From contig CM028909.1 of NCBI GenBank assembly GCA_016801845.1, forward strand, positions 23,890,813-23,954,812: DNA of 64,000 nucleotides, in the 5' to 3' direction. Position numbers and translations under genes: made by a program. Source of the stretch: Polydactylus sextarius (taxonomy: Eukaryota; Chordata; Actinopteri; Polynemidae). Under the pieces are notes generated by a model. The model was not told the DNA's origin, made no database searches, and saw only the letters and a program-made list of their open reading frames with translations. Shown one piece after another: positions 1 through 12,700 of the stretch. Positions within the stretch are counted from its first letter, which is position 1. Each line of letters opens with the position of its first letter.

Positions 1-72
1 CGCTCACTAAACTGCCACTTTAATCACACAGGCCAAACAGGTCATCGACATTTTATTACCAAATGTTTTATT
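1..72 (-). terminator. ctnnbl1: Polyadenylation region of ctnnbl1
   Basis: Two AATAAA hexamers on the minus strand (complement at 67-72 and 52-57) lie 15 bp apart. A GT-rich stretch (TGTTTGG, CCTGTGTG) follows at about 20-40, as expected of a downstream element. Another AATAAA at 303-308 could serve a shorter transcript. Confidence 0.65.
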
Positions 73-612
73 AGAAAATATTTTACACACAAAATTCAAA
101 AACAAACAAATCAGGTAAAGTGTGAGAGCGAAGTCTTGCGTGTTATTATCCTGCAGTGCTCAACACCACAATACAAAAAATAAACAGCACTGCAGCTCTG
201 ACTACATCCCCCTGTTCGCTGTCTCCTACCGTGTCGACAGTAAGCACGTTTAAATGCACAGTCTTCTCTGGGTTTAACCACTTGTGTCACATACAGATTG
301 TGTTTATTGGATGAACAAGATTCAATTAATCAAAACATCCAATTAATGATTAATTTGTCTGATTGTTTCTTTTTGCCACATTCAGGCAGTAATCCACATT
401 ATCACATTTCTTTATAAAAATGAAAATAAAAAGGGGTTACTTGTAGGAGACTGGTCTTTAAGAGTGGCTCTATGCATGTAAACGTCCTCAGTGACTTCAG
501 TTAGATTGTGTTATAAAAAAAACAGACGCCAGGCTTAAGGTCACCATCACTGGGCTTTTGATGTTCTCACACTTGAGATCGTGTTGTTTGCGTGTGAGAG
601 AGAGAAGTGAGA
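40..612 (-). other. ctnnbl1: ctnnbl1 3' untranslated region
   Basis: Sequence after the stop codon in the terminal exon, AT-rich and without coding signal. The distal end is inferred from the two AATAAA motifs near position 60; the cleavage site itself is not visible. Confidence 0.7.
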
Positions 613-701
613 TTAGAAGCTGTCTACGAGGTCCATGATCCTCTTCCGCTCGGCCTCTTTGAACTCGTCGCTCTTTCCATCTCCGATGCTCTCCGCGTAT
701 T
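613..701 (-). CDS. ctnnbl1: ctnnbl1 exon 16 (terminal coding exon)
   Basis: 89 nt encoding residues 552-580 plus stop: EYAESIGDGKSDEFKEAERK, then RIMDLVDSF, then TAA at 613-615. Acceptor TTTTGCAG|AATACG. It is a charged C-terminal helix, matching the family's C-terminus with no extension. Confidence 0.96.
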
Positions 702-3700
702 CTGCAAAAGACAGAGCAAAAGTCAGCACATTACCTCTGAGGTTACAGAGAACATCAACAAGCTGGATTTTCCTAGCATTGCATGGCAGATCAGTATGTG
801 AGTAGAGAATATACGCTTTAGGGATCTGCCTTAGTCTCAAGAGTACAACAGCAGAATAATCTTCCATTGCTACATCAAGCAAAAATAGAAGAAAATGGTG
901 AGTGGCCTTGTGTTCAGTGCTCCCATTCTCCCCACTCTCTCCATTGTGTACAGATACACACATTGTGGATTCCTTTCCTGCACCCATCAGGTCCTGAGCT
1001 CTGAACTCTACACATACGCTTCATATCTTTATATTCTATTGTCAGTGATTAGTTTTGTTATCCTTCACAGAATTATTTTTGGATTATTCACTGATTAATT
1101 TTTTATTTTTTGTCAGAATATTGTAAAAATATGTCCAGCTCAGTGTTTCAATTTAAATGTGCAACAATATATCATAAATGACTGATTTATAACTAAAAAA
1201 GTTTACTTAATATTGTTATAGTTTGCCAGTTGTGCTTTTTGTCAGTGACTTCTTCCTCAGAGGACGTGAAGGGAATCTGTAATTTCCTCAGAGAGGGAAC
1301 CTGTCGCAGTGGATAACACTGTACTCAACGTAAAATTAAGCAAGTCATTGTTTTTTAAGGACACGATGCATTAACGGACCATCATTATTATAACCATTAT
1401 TGAACAGCCTCTCACTTCAGTCTGGAGTCCCAAATCTATCCATCACTTTGTAAACAAAAAGTAATATCAGATGTTCTATCATATCACGAGAAGTCCCAGG
1501 ACAGACAATGTGTCCTCTGGCTGTGAACAGTAATCGGTCCTGGTGTATTGTGCAGTGCGTGTACTCCATTGCATGCTTCTCAGTGCTTTCTTTATTCTGT
1601 GCGTCTGCCTCCCACACAAGGCCTCTGAGACCATCCGACAGTCGATTTGTGAGTCTAATGTGCAGAAAGAGAAAGTTGCAGCTGCTGCAGCCCCAGCAGA
1701 GTGCGGGCATTTGCTTGGTCTCTCAGTCAGCCTCTGAGGCAGGGATTACACATTAAACCCAGGGATGTCCAGACAGAAAGATGAAAAACACTGCTCTTCT
1801 CAGGGAGACGCTGCAGACAAATGAGAATGAAGGGGGCTCTCCTGACAAGAGCCCGCAGGGTTTTGGACAATACATGGCTGTCAGTAACACAGAGGAGATT
1901 TTGTTTAACACTTTTACAATTTTACAGATTGGCTTCATTTTCCCCCCTAAATAAACCTGGTTACACTGGAGGTTTACTCTATAACTGTCTAACTGCTCTA
2001 ATGTCTGACAGCAGTAGAGAAACACAGATCCTTTACTAATAAAGTAGTAAAACAACATTTAATTAATAGCTGATTAAGTATCAGCTATTGCAAGTAGAAA
2101 TCCTGCGATTAAATCTTAAGTGAGTATCATCATCAAAATGTGGTTATGTATCCAAAATAAAAGGTTGTTTTACGAGATGATTGATGGAGGAGGAAAGATT
2201 TGGATATTGTCAGGTAAACAATAGGTGAAGCTTTCACTCTCTTCCATCACTGTGTGACAGAGTAAAGAGTACAGGAATAAATCAGACAGGTATGTATTGA
2301 AGTGAGGAGCGACAACGGTTATATATGAGCTGGAGGGGAAGCAGACCGCTGTTGGACGTGAACGGTTTCCTGAGAACAAGTTCTCAGCTGAGGTCAGAAG
2401 ACATACAGTGTGACAGCAGAGGTCACTCCATCATCGGGTATTCTGAGGAGAGTTTGGCTGAAGGAAAAACCAAACAGCGAAGAGTAAAGTTATAAAAGTG
2501 TAAGAGCAGAGTTTGGAGGTTTGGGGCTAATGTTCAGCTGCTGCAACAGACTTGAATGGCAGCACCAGGGATTTGAATGCGATCCCCCGAGGTGTGCGAT
2601 GTTACTGAGTTTAAAAAAAAAGAGATTTTAAATTTTACGGTTGACTGAGAAAAGCAGGTTAAAAGACGCAGAGTGAGTGACTCAACAAAAACATGAAAAG
2701 CTACAACCTCTTTTCACTGTACTTCTGTCACTGTCCCTGTGTATGTGTGTGTGTCTCCGTGCCTATAAATGGCGGTGCAGTCAACCACACAGACAGAAAG
2801 GTCAGAGATTCTTTGACTCTTAAACTCTCTGCAGAACCTTTTCTTTGGCATGCTGGTACTCTCCTTCTGTCACCACGGCAACACAGCAGAGGACAATACA
2901 GTCCTGAGCATCGCCATTACTCAGGTCAGTGAGTGGGACTGATCTGCCATGAGTACAAGGAGAATCATTTCTAAGAGCTGGCTCTGCTGCAGCAGCAGTC
3001 AGGGGTGGAGTCACGCAGGGACTGGTAGAGTGATCTTCAGTAAAGCCACAGTTACACCAGTTAAACCAGTAAAACCAATGTGGTCTGATACAGACAATGT
3101 GGTCGGATCCTTTTCTGTGTTAATCCAACAACCATGTTTTCAAATCAGGTGGAAAAAGTCACATCCAGTGTCACTTACACAAAGTTGTTCCATAACACGG
3201 AAGAAATGTTGGAACAAATGAGGAACAAACTGAAAATCAGAGAAACATGGTGTAAATACTAATCTGCAAAAAAAAAAAAAAAAAAAAAAACAGTCACTAG
3301 CTAATTTTTATGGCTGCATTTAGTCGACCATCTGCTGAGCTGTTTTTTTGATAATAGCTGTTTCCAAGGTCTTCAAATGAAAATAGCAGCATTAAAGAGT
3401 ATCGCCTATGTAGCCAGCTAATAAGAGCCATACTGTCGCATCAGGCAACATCTTGATTCATTATTGTAACGGCAGTTTGGAGGAAAGTTTTGTGTTGTGC
3501 AGATGCTGCGGCACAAGTTCTGTGATCATTTTGGCAAATATATTATTAAAGGAAACATCTGGTTGTGGACAATAGTGGCACAGTCTTTTGTGAGAGACAC
3601 AATCATTTCTGCATCATCCTTTTATGATATGGGAGATCATCTATCAGAAGTGTCATTTTATCAGTAGCTGAAGTGTCAGTGAAGGATGCATGACAAATTC

Positions 3701-6700
3701 ATACACTACTGCCAAAGCAGGTCCACTGTCACTGGATTATAGGCCAGGATTATGGCTGGAACCAGCTCTGTGACCGGCTCAGTAAACCACAGTTGCTTGT
3801 TGGATGGCTGAGCAGTGGAAGCCCCCCCCCCCACCACATCACCATTTATGATGTTGGAGGTTTCCTGCATCCTTTAACTGTGACGATTTGAAAAGGCAGC
3901 CTGGCTTTTTTTTCATTCTTTACACAAACATTTCCATCACTTTTCATGCAGGCCACAGAGTGCAACACTACAAATGCCTTCCAGGAGATGCTGTCTGAAG
4001 ATGTACCCCATTATCCCCACATTTAAAAAATATTAACCCCACCCCAACCTCTCCTTTTTAACAGCCTGCTTCTCTCCTTGCCTTTGAGTGCGGCTGTTCA
4101 GAACAGCTATTAACACTTTTCCTGTCAGACAAGGTCACACAACATGTTGTACCAACTAATTTTGTTTGAGGTTAAGTCAACCCTAAGGCAGAGGAGAAAA
4201 CAGCTCCCCCAGAAAGAATATTTTACAGCACCTGCATGTCCTTTATTCCTGTTCTTGTCGTACTGAATAATTCTCAGAGCTCCATTAGACTTACCTACAG
4301 CTAAAACTATATTCTTTAACACCAACACCAACTCTTAATGATTCTTCTAAATCTAACTGCCTGTGACAAAATGTGAATAGAGTTTCTGAGGACAACCTCA
4401 GCGCAGCTTTTCACAGCTTTTCTTCCTGCAGAGCTGCTTCTCATTCAGCCAACTAAAGTTATTAAGGTCAAGACATCAGAGCTGACGACATGCTCTGCAT
4501 GCACTTAACCTTTTACTGCATACATTCTGTTTCACACCGACCGAGAGGGCACATGGAAGGGGAGAGGGCTCCACAGAGTGGCCTAATGAAAAGGGTGAGG
4601 ACACACACACACACACAAACCATGCCATTATAGATTCATACACACAACTCAACATAAATAGGTATATGTCAAGATCATGCAAGGACAAGTACATACACAT
4701 GCACATTAATATGTAAAAAGATGTAAGAGCGGACATGACCACAATACGTAAAGGAAACAAAGTGAACATGTCCATAGCTGCATAGATTTACTCTCAGAGG
4801 GGTTTTAATATGTAAAGAAAATAGAGAGTAAGGAATACAGTGTATGCACATGTGAATATGTGGACATGTTAGAAGCATACATCAGATGTACAAAGAGAGA
4901 GGACACACACGTGTATTGAAATATGTAGATGAAAACAAAAGCAACACACTGACACATTTAGGAAACCATTCACACACGCTGAGGACTGGAAAGTTGCCAT
5001 GCTCACTGGCACTGCCATGCGTGACGGATGGCTCTATCTAGTGTGCTACATGCCACCGGGAGCCAGAGGGTGTGTGAGCCCAGCCTCGTCCTCTAGCTTT
5101 ATCCGACAATGATACAGGAAGGATGGATGTCACAGCACAAAGTAAATAACACACCTGCTAGGATTTTGAAAACCAAACAGAAAACAAATATCGCAGGACA
5201 GGCAGTCTTAGGAACAGGGGCAAAAGACTGAAGATGATGGACTGACAGTATGTGCTGCTCTCACAGTGACAATATGATCAACTTATGAAGCACATTTGCG
5301 CGTCAGGCTTATTGTTTCACCATCTGTACACAAACACTGTGAATAAGAAGCTTACAAAAACTTGTATGTACACTTCTGCTTGGATGCTTGTTTATTTATT
5401 GCTGCAATAACTTTAAAATGAAATCAGTTTTCCAGTTTGATTTTATATCTAATGATTTTTAGATCCAGCGTGACCCAGGACCATTTCTTTGTTCCAGACT
5501 GTGAGGAGGATCAACATCTTTCGTAGTATTTTAGTATTTTCCAGCAGAACCGACCAGCACAGGTCTACTACCAGACAACAACAAACGCCAAAGAGCAGTG
5601 ATTATACCACCATTTCTCTCACAATGCTGCTGGCTTGCCAGTGTGTGAAGAACTGGGAAACAGCATCTTACAAAATGTGTCGTTAACGTGCTTCTCTGAA
5701 AGTAAGTAAGTAAGAGCTGTTATAGATGTAGAGGCAGCCGCTGTAGGCAGGTACTACTGTAAGTGGCTCTCATTTACATAATAAAAACATTTGATTTCAT
5801 TATTTGAATCTGTAGAACTGATCTAGTCACTCAGGTTAATTAATTCACTAACTGAATTGTTTATTCTCTTCAGGCAGCTGCACAAGATAGTTCATGTAGT
5901 CTGATGTTTACTACACAGATATTTGTACTAATGTGTTTTAACAAAACCAGATTCTTTCCTTTCTTTAACCTTTAAATTGCATCAGTGTAAAACCATATTC
6001 CTTTATTGAAGAAATGCCTCCAGTAAGAAAGACCCACCGTACATTACACTGCATTCATTTGTTTTTTTTTTTTTAGTTGCCAAAGTGGGTCATAAGTGAG
6101 CAGCAACAGTATTTTATTAAAGGAATAGTTACTCACCTCTCATGATGTGACGCACTACTTTGATGGAGCCTCCTCTGAGGTTGAGAATTTGATGGACTCT
6201 CTGCTGCAACTAAAGGCAGAAAAAAAAAAAAAAAGATGATCAGGAACAAACACCGATCAGCCACAACATTAAAACCACTGACAGCTGAAGATTGATCATC
6301 TTGTTGCAATGCAATGTTCTGCTTCAAAATCTCGGTTTCCGGCGTTCATCTGGAAGTTAGTTTGACATGTACAACCAACCGAAACATTGTTTCAGACAAG
6401 ACACACACCGCCATAGCAATGGCAGTTCCTGACAGCAGCCCCGAGCCAGACAAGCCAGATTCAGGGAGACCCTGCACTAAAACCCCCAAGAATCTCCTGA
6501 CAACATCCTGGTGCACCACAGGACACCCTCAGAAGCCTGTGATGCGCTACAGTCGGCTACGGGAACCACATAGTCCCACGGTCGGAGCGCTGAAGCTAGG
6601 CAGCGAGGTCAGCCGTACATGCTCACTCACTGTTGGCAGCAGGAACCTGTCAGCTGTGAGTGAGCATGTATTAAAATAACAGAGAAAAGGTATCTTCTGG

Positions 6701-9700
6701 TGAAAATCACAGATGACAATGGCTGACATGACAGCCTCCAAAAATATCTTGGTTGCCTCCTGCACATGTCATAAACCTCACCTCCTCCGAAGTTCAAGGT
6801 TTATGTCACATGCACAGAAATACAGAGTAAACCAACCTGTCATGGTTGGGAACAAGGAATCACAGACAATAACAGAAGGAGGAATTAAAACATTTGAATT
6901 TAACCAAATTAGTGCAGAAAATGGACAAAAAGTAGATAAAAAAATATACTTAATAAAAAATAAATAAATAAATAAAAGTCTGCAGGGGGTTCTGTGTCAT
7001 CAACAGCCAAGTACTATCAGCCAACAGTCCAATACTTAGTTCTCAAAGATGGTTTGTGTCACATTAGGTTCTTCTTATGCATTTGTTTTAATTTGCTATT
7101 TGTTGTGTTGATGATGGGGTGAGAGGTCACGACTCAACTGTCATAAATTCCTAACGGTGTATGACTAACACCACCAGAGCCTGTTACAAATAAATAGAAG
7201 GTTTTTTATGAATGTTCATAAACGTTACAGGGCTCTGGTGTGTTCCAGTCAGTGGCATATTGCAGAAACTACCAGCACGTCTCCAGGCAACACTGGCTGT
7301 AAAATGACAATCAGCCACTGCCATGGGAGACGCCCATCGAGACCTGAAGGTTGGAGACTGTTTTCACAAAATCATCCAAAAAATAGTTTAATCCTGCATG
7401 ATAGGCACAGCATCATTATACATCATATATCCTCACTCAACAAGTGAGAACTCAAATTTTAGTTCGACTTTAATAAGTGGCATCTACAACATCTACTAAC
7501 ACCTGAAGTGGACTTAAGTCATTTATGATTATTCCCTTGACTGGACAGCAGCTATTTAACCTGCAGGTACAAACACTTTTTGAGTCCAATCTGAAGCTTC
7601 AGCAGCAGCTCTGCAAGAGTCCAGCGAGGCCCAGATTAGTGGTGAAGTGAATGAGCCACTTGGCTGCAGCTCCCATAAAAACCATCTGACTCCTGTCTGC
7701 TTTTATAGCCTGTCTGATCAGATGTCCCAACGATAATTAATCTGAGCGTGAACTCGTTTGGCAAACTGGCGTCAGTGTGAGGGAGTGTGTGTGTGTGGTC
7801 TAGGTATACCTTACGTTGTGGGGACTTAAATCTGTTTACACACTCACATTATGGGGACCTGTCTCCCTTATAGGGACAAAAAGCACGTCCACACAATGTA
7901 AAAAAAAAACAAGGTTTGGTTAAGGTTGGGGTCAGGTTTAGATAAAGGTCAGTCAAGGGAATTAAGGAAGTTAATGCAAGTCAATGAAATGTCCTCTGAA
8001 GTTATGGAAAACAGACGGTGTGTGCGTGTATACCTGTGAGATTCCAGAGTTGCTGATCTCCACCATAATGTAGCAGATCAGCTGAAGGACGAAAAGCCCG
8101 GCGTCCAGGCGGCGAAGGTAGAACTCATCCTCCATGCTGTCGTCCAGGATCTCCCCACGACGGACCATCTCCTACACACACACACACACACACACACAAT
8201 TAAAACACACTTATTCAATGAAATGTTATATGCAATGAGCTGAATAAATGTATCGTTTATATTGTTTTTCGTTCGTTGCACAATTCTAACAGATTCCACA
8301 AACAGAAAATTAGAGGCTTTAGTTTAATGTGGGTGCAGTTTTTCAGCCTTTTCCACAAATCCATTCTCTCATTTGACCAGACACACAAATCAATTGATTT
8401 CATGACCAAGCTGCAGAAAACGAAAAGAAAAAAAGCAAGGGGGTGGTAGGGTACCGGTGGGTGTACATACACTCACACATAACATACACACACTTGCATA
8501 GTTATCCATCTTAACAACCCTGTCAGTACGCCAATAACACAGAGCTGCCAATACACACACAGTGCACATTAATCATCATTAGAGATTAAGAAGCAGACCA
8601 GAGGGGGAGAGGGGAGTCTGCAGTGTGAAGCACTGGACTGGGACAGAAACAGACTGTGTGTAAAGTGTCTGTCTGTTGCACAGTTTTACCTCTATGCATG
8701 AACAGTCCAAGGCTAAACAGCTACTTTCTGTGAAGGTATTTCAGTGAGGAAAGCAGTTATTTAATGTTTTTTTTTAAAATGGAGAATTCTTTGTGTCAGT
8801 TTATGTCACAGAAATAAACTGAGTAATTACTGACACTTTCACGCTACATATTGCAAATCTACCTAAAAATATCCACATCATATGGCTCAGGTTCAAGCCG
8901 CATCTGTTGGCAACAGTAAAAAAAACACAAAGCAAACGTGTTACAGTACGTGACACAATAAATCAAGACAAAGGGCAACTTTTCAAACTGTTCCTAATGA
9001 AAACAAATAGCTTTCAGCATCAAGCTAAAGGCTGCTACCCATGACATTTACATCCCAATGATTTGGTCTTAGAGAAAATTAAAACTTTCAAAAGGCCTTG
9101 TCCTTAAAGATCAATTACACTGCAAAACTAATTACAAATGAAGTTCAGCTCACTAACATGACTCAATCAAAGGGCAGCTCTTCAGGACTACAGTACCACA
9201 CTACATCGAGGAGAAACCCTTTGAACAGCAGCTTGCAGAGCTAAAATGCAAAACGACATCCATTTATTTCTGAGACTGGGCTCTGAGAGCAAGATGAAAC
9301 CTGCTTTAATGATTTCACCCTGAGAGAGGGGGAGACAAATACAACTTTAGAACAAAGGCCTACTGTACAATGTCAAGTTTAGCTTGTTTAAAAGATGCAA
9401 GACAATGCAGAGAATTAAAACAAGACGCTTTAATAACCACTGAATGTAGGACGTTTGTCTCCTCTGTGTCCTCTGGGTAAAACACTGGCCCAGAATTCTG
9501 TTTTATCACAAAGTGGAGAGATATCACATTGTAAAATATTCCCAAAGCTTGGTCTTGTTGTCAACTAGCGTCCATTAAATATGCAAAAGAACTTGAAACA
9601 AAGCTATTTGAATGTAAACTGCATTTCCTCTACTTCCTGTAGGAAAAAGAGATCATCTTAGTTTCCAGGACAACTCGGCTCATTATTCAGAGCCAATACA

Positions 9701-12700
9701 GGAGCTTGCAGCAGAAATGAAAAATTTAGAATGTTTTCTTTACTCAGTAATGTAAAGGACACTATACATATATGTGACCCCTGAGGGAAAGTGAAAAACC
9801 ATGTGTGCACCTACAGACACAGCACCAACACTGTTCGTATTTGCTACCATTTCCTCATTGTCCCTGTCATTCTCATTACTGGTCATTGCCACTGCAAAGA
9901 AGAGCTGGAGGCATTTTGTGAGAGGACCTCGGACAACTCAATTACTGCATATCCACACGGTTCCATTACAGCTGTCAGCCTATCAGCTGTAGAGGACTGG
10001 GACTTTATCGCACAACCATATGAGACAATGTGACTGCAGTTTGGCCTGTGATGTGTGTGCTGGCAAGATTAGAGCAAATACAGTATGCTGGACTACAATA
10101 TGTGTTCACAGAGCAAGGTAAAACATGACAGTGACATTGTAGCAACAAGGCAATGCCAGTTTACTTTAAGAATAAACCAGCTGTAGGGGTGGTCTGTGTG
10201 ATAATATATATCCATCATGGTGTATACACTGATACAAGCTCACACTTGAAGCATGTGGAGCTGGTTGGGATGAAGGAGAAAGAGGGTAAAGGCAAAGGAA
10301 ACTACAGGTGCAAATGTTTTTACACTTTTTCACAATTTATGCATGTAAATTTCTATTTCAGTTGGAAAACCTGTTAATGTATGTACTGACGTATTTGTGT
10401 TTATGTGAATAATAAGCATTCAAATATATGTAGTGCTAAACTTGTGATTTTATAGTCACAATAACAAGTGAGAGACCAGATACAATAAGCTGACTGCAGA
10501 ATAAATACATCCTTTTAACTTTTGTTTGAACTCCAGTTTGCATACTATTGTGGGTGTACAAAAACTGGTTAGCAAGTTAGCATAGAAATGAAAATCAAAA
10601 TGGTGAGATAAAAGCAATGAAAATAAAGGTCAAATAAAATGCTGTGTGAATATAGTAATATGATAAAATCAAGCAACAACAATGGGTAAACAACCATCTA
10701 CATTGAAAACAACTAAAATCAACACTTCAGGAACATGATGGGGGGTGTAAATGAAGAGGTACCCGAGTTCATCTAACAATAATGCTGGGTTTGGCAGATA
10801 AACAACAATTAAAAGCCAGTGACTCAGAATCTTAAAAATGCTAATATAATTGGTCTCCCACAGTTCATCTACAGGAATACTGCAAAATTGAGGACTTACT
10901 AACAGAAACTAACAGCTTCCACCTGGATTCACCTGGCTAACCTTCAGTACGTCTGATATCAACACTTTCCTTGATGTCTTTTGTACATACACATTAATCA
11001 ACAATCTGTTTTTTTAAGTGTCAGAATTTGGATGCAAATACAAAATTGGCATCATGTTTTCCATGTGACCCTGCAGTCAGAGGCTGTTTCATTTATCTAT
11101 TGCACAAAGAATCTAGAGGAGCCTGGGAGGGAGATGTGGTTGTCAAAATGACACAGAAGGATTAATAGAAAGCCAGGGATGGAGACACTCCTCCTCAGTA
11201 TCAACTTGGCAGGAACTAATGTAGTTTTACACACTTCAGTAGTTCCACCTCTAGAGACAGAAGTGGCCAAAAGACTCCTAACATATCCAGTGTGTAATTT
11301 TTAATATTTGTCTTGGGGTGTGAGAGCAGCTTGTCACTGCCAGCAAAGGCAAAGCGTGGCATGACATCAGCAATGAAGAACAAATGCAAGAAAATTACGG
11401 TTAAGCTTAATGTGTGGGTGATGTGTGGTATTTCCTGCAAAATGCAGCTGTGAAACTCTTCTGAAATCCTGGTTGTGGTTCTATGGATGACAATGTTGGT
11501 GGAGTCATCATTTTGACTTCTGCAAAACTTACAATGGTGGTGCCCACGTAGTGATCGCTGGGGATGGGGATGTTTACAGTTGTATGGTAGCGTCTCTGGC
11601 TCCCATGAACTTTATCAGCTGTTCACACATTCATGGCCCACAACTTCCATCCCATTCTCAGCTAGTGTTCATGGTCATATGATGCGTAAATGCATCCATG
11701 TATCTCAACATCACAATGATGGATTGACTGGTGGGTGAATAGCTCCCATGGAAGCACATTTCAGCAACATTGCAAATCTGTTTGTACGTAAGATATGCTC
11801 ATTACAGCTGTTCAGCTGTAATTTTTTTTATTTCATTTAACATTGTCTGTGCCCAACATTTACTCCTGTAACCCTCAGCACCTGCAATAACTTCTACTGT
11901 ATTAGCTTCCCCTATAGCAACAATTGGATTTGTCAAGAGACAAAAAGAAAGAAAAATATTTTCAAATAAGGTCTGAGATGAGTCAATGGCTGCACCCTCC
12001 AGGGAACCACCCCGTAATGGAACAGACAAAAGATGTTCAACACATATGATGAATCAAGGCAGACCTTTGAGTCTGTACAGGGACCGGGCGGTTTTGAATA
12101 ATGAGAAGTGCATTAAATATTCATTATTGTGAGCGGTGGAAGTGGACATTTGGGATATCAAAAGCCAAGGAGACGTAGGCACCGTGGCAGTATTTATTAC
12201 AGCAGTGGAGTTTTGTCCAACAATGAGTTTTGACATTGCGGCCAATATCTTTTGTGTGGCAGCTCAGTCCCTCTGGCAAACACCGGGCAGAAGAAGCGGG
12301 GAAAGAATAACGTGTTTAAAGGAGGGATTGGACAAGTCAATTACTGCAACCTCAGGGGAGCCTGGCAGTCTGGCTACAGTACAGACAAAGTAATAAGCAG
12401 TGATTTTCAGTCTCAGTCCCTCTACTGTAACTCAGCTGCATTGTGCGGGAGGGTTTATTTGATGGGGTGGGTATGATTTATGTAAGACTGTGTGCGCAGC
12501 ATGAGCGCTGTTGTGTGTTAGATGGACGTATATGTGTTTGTTGTGTGTGTTACACTTGTGTGTAACAAGTGTAGGGAATGTGTCTGTGTCTTTGAGCGAG
12601 AACTTTTAGATGAGTGTGTAGTGCTTAATGTATGTGTACCTGATTTTGAAAATGTATTTGCTTTTCTCTCTGTGTGTGTATACGTGGCTGGTTATTATTC

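Larger units (their letters stand above)
6210..8033 (-). other. ctnnbl1: ctnnbl1 intron 14 (1824 bp)
   Basis: GT-AG intron between exons 14 and 15. It holds a Tc1-like relic (6243-6545), an inverted repeat (6616-6670) and a dispersed GT/GGGGAC repeat (7772-8027) that reaches the exon 14 donor. The rest is unremarkable AT-rich sequence. Confidence 0.85.
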
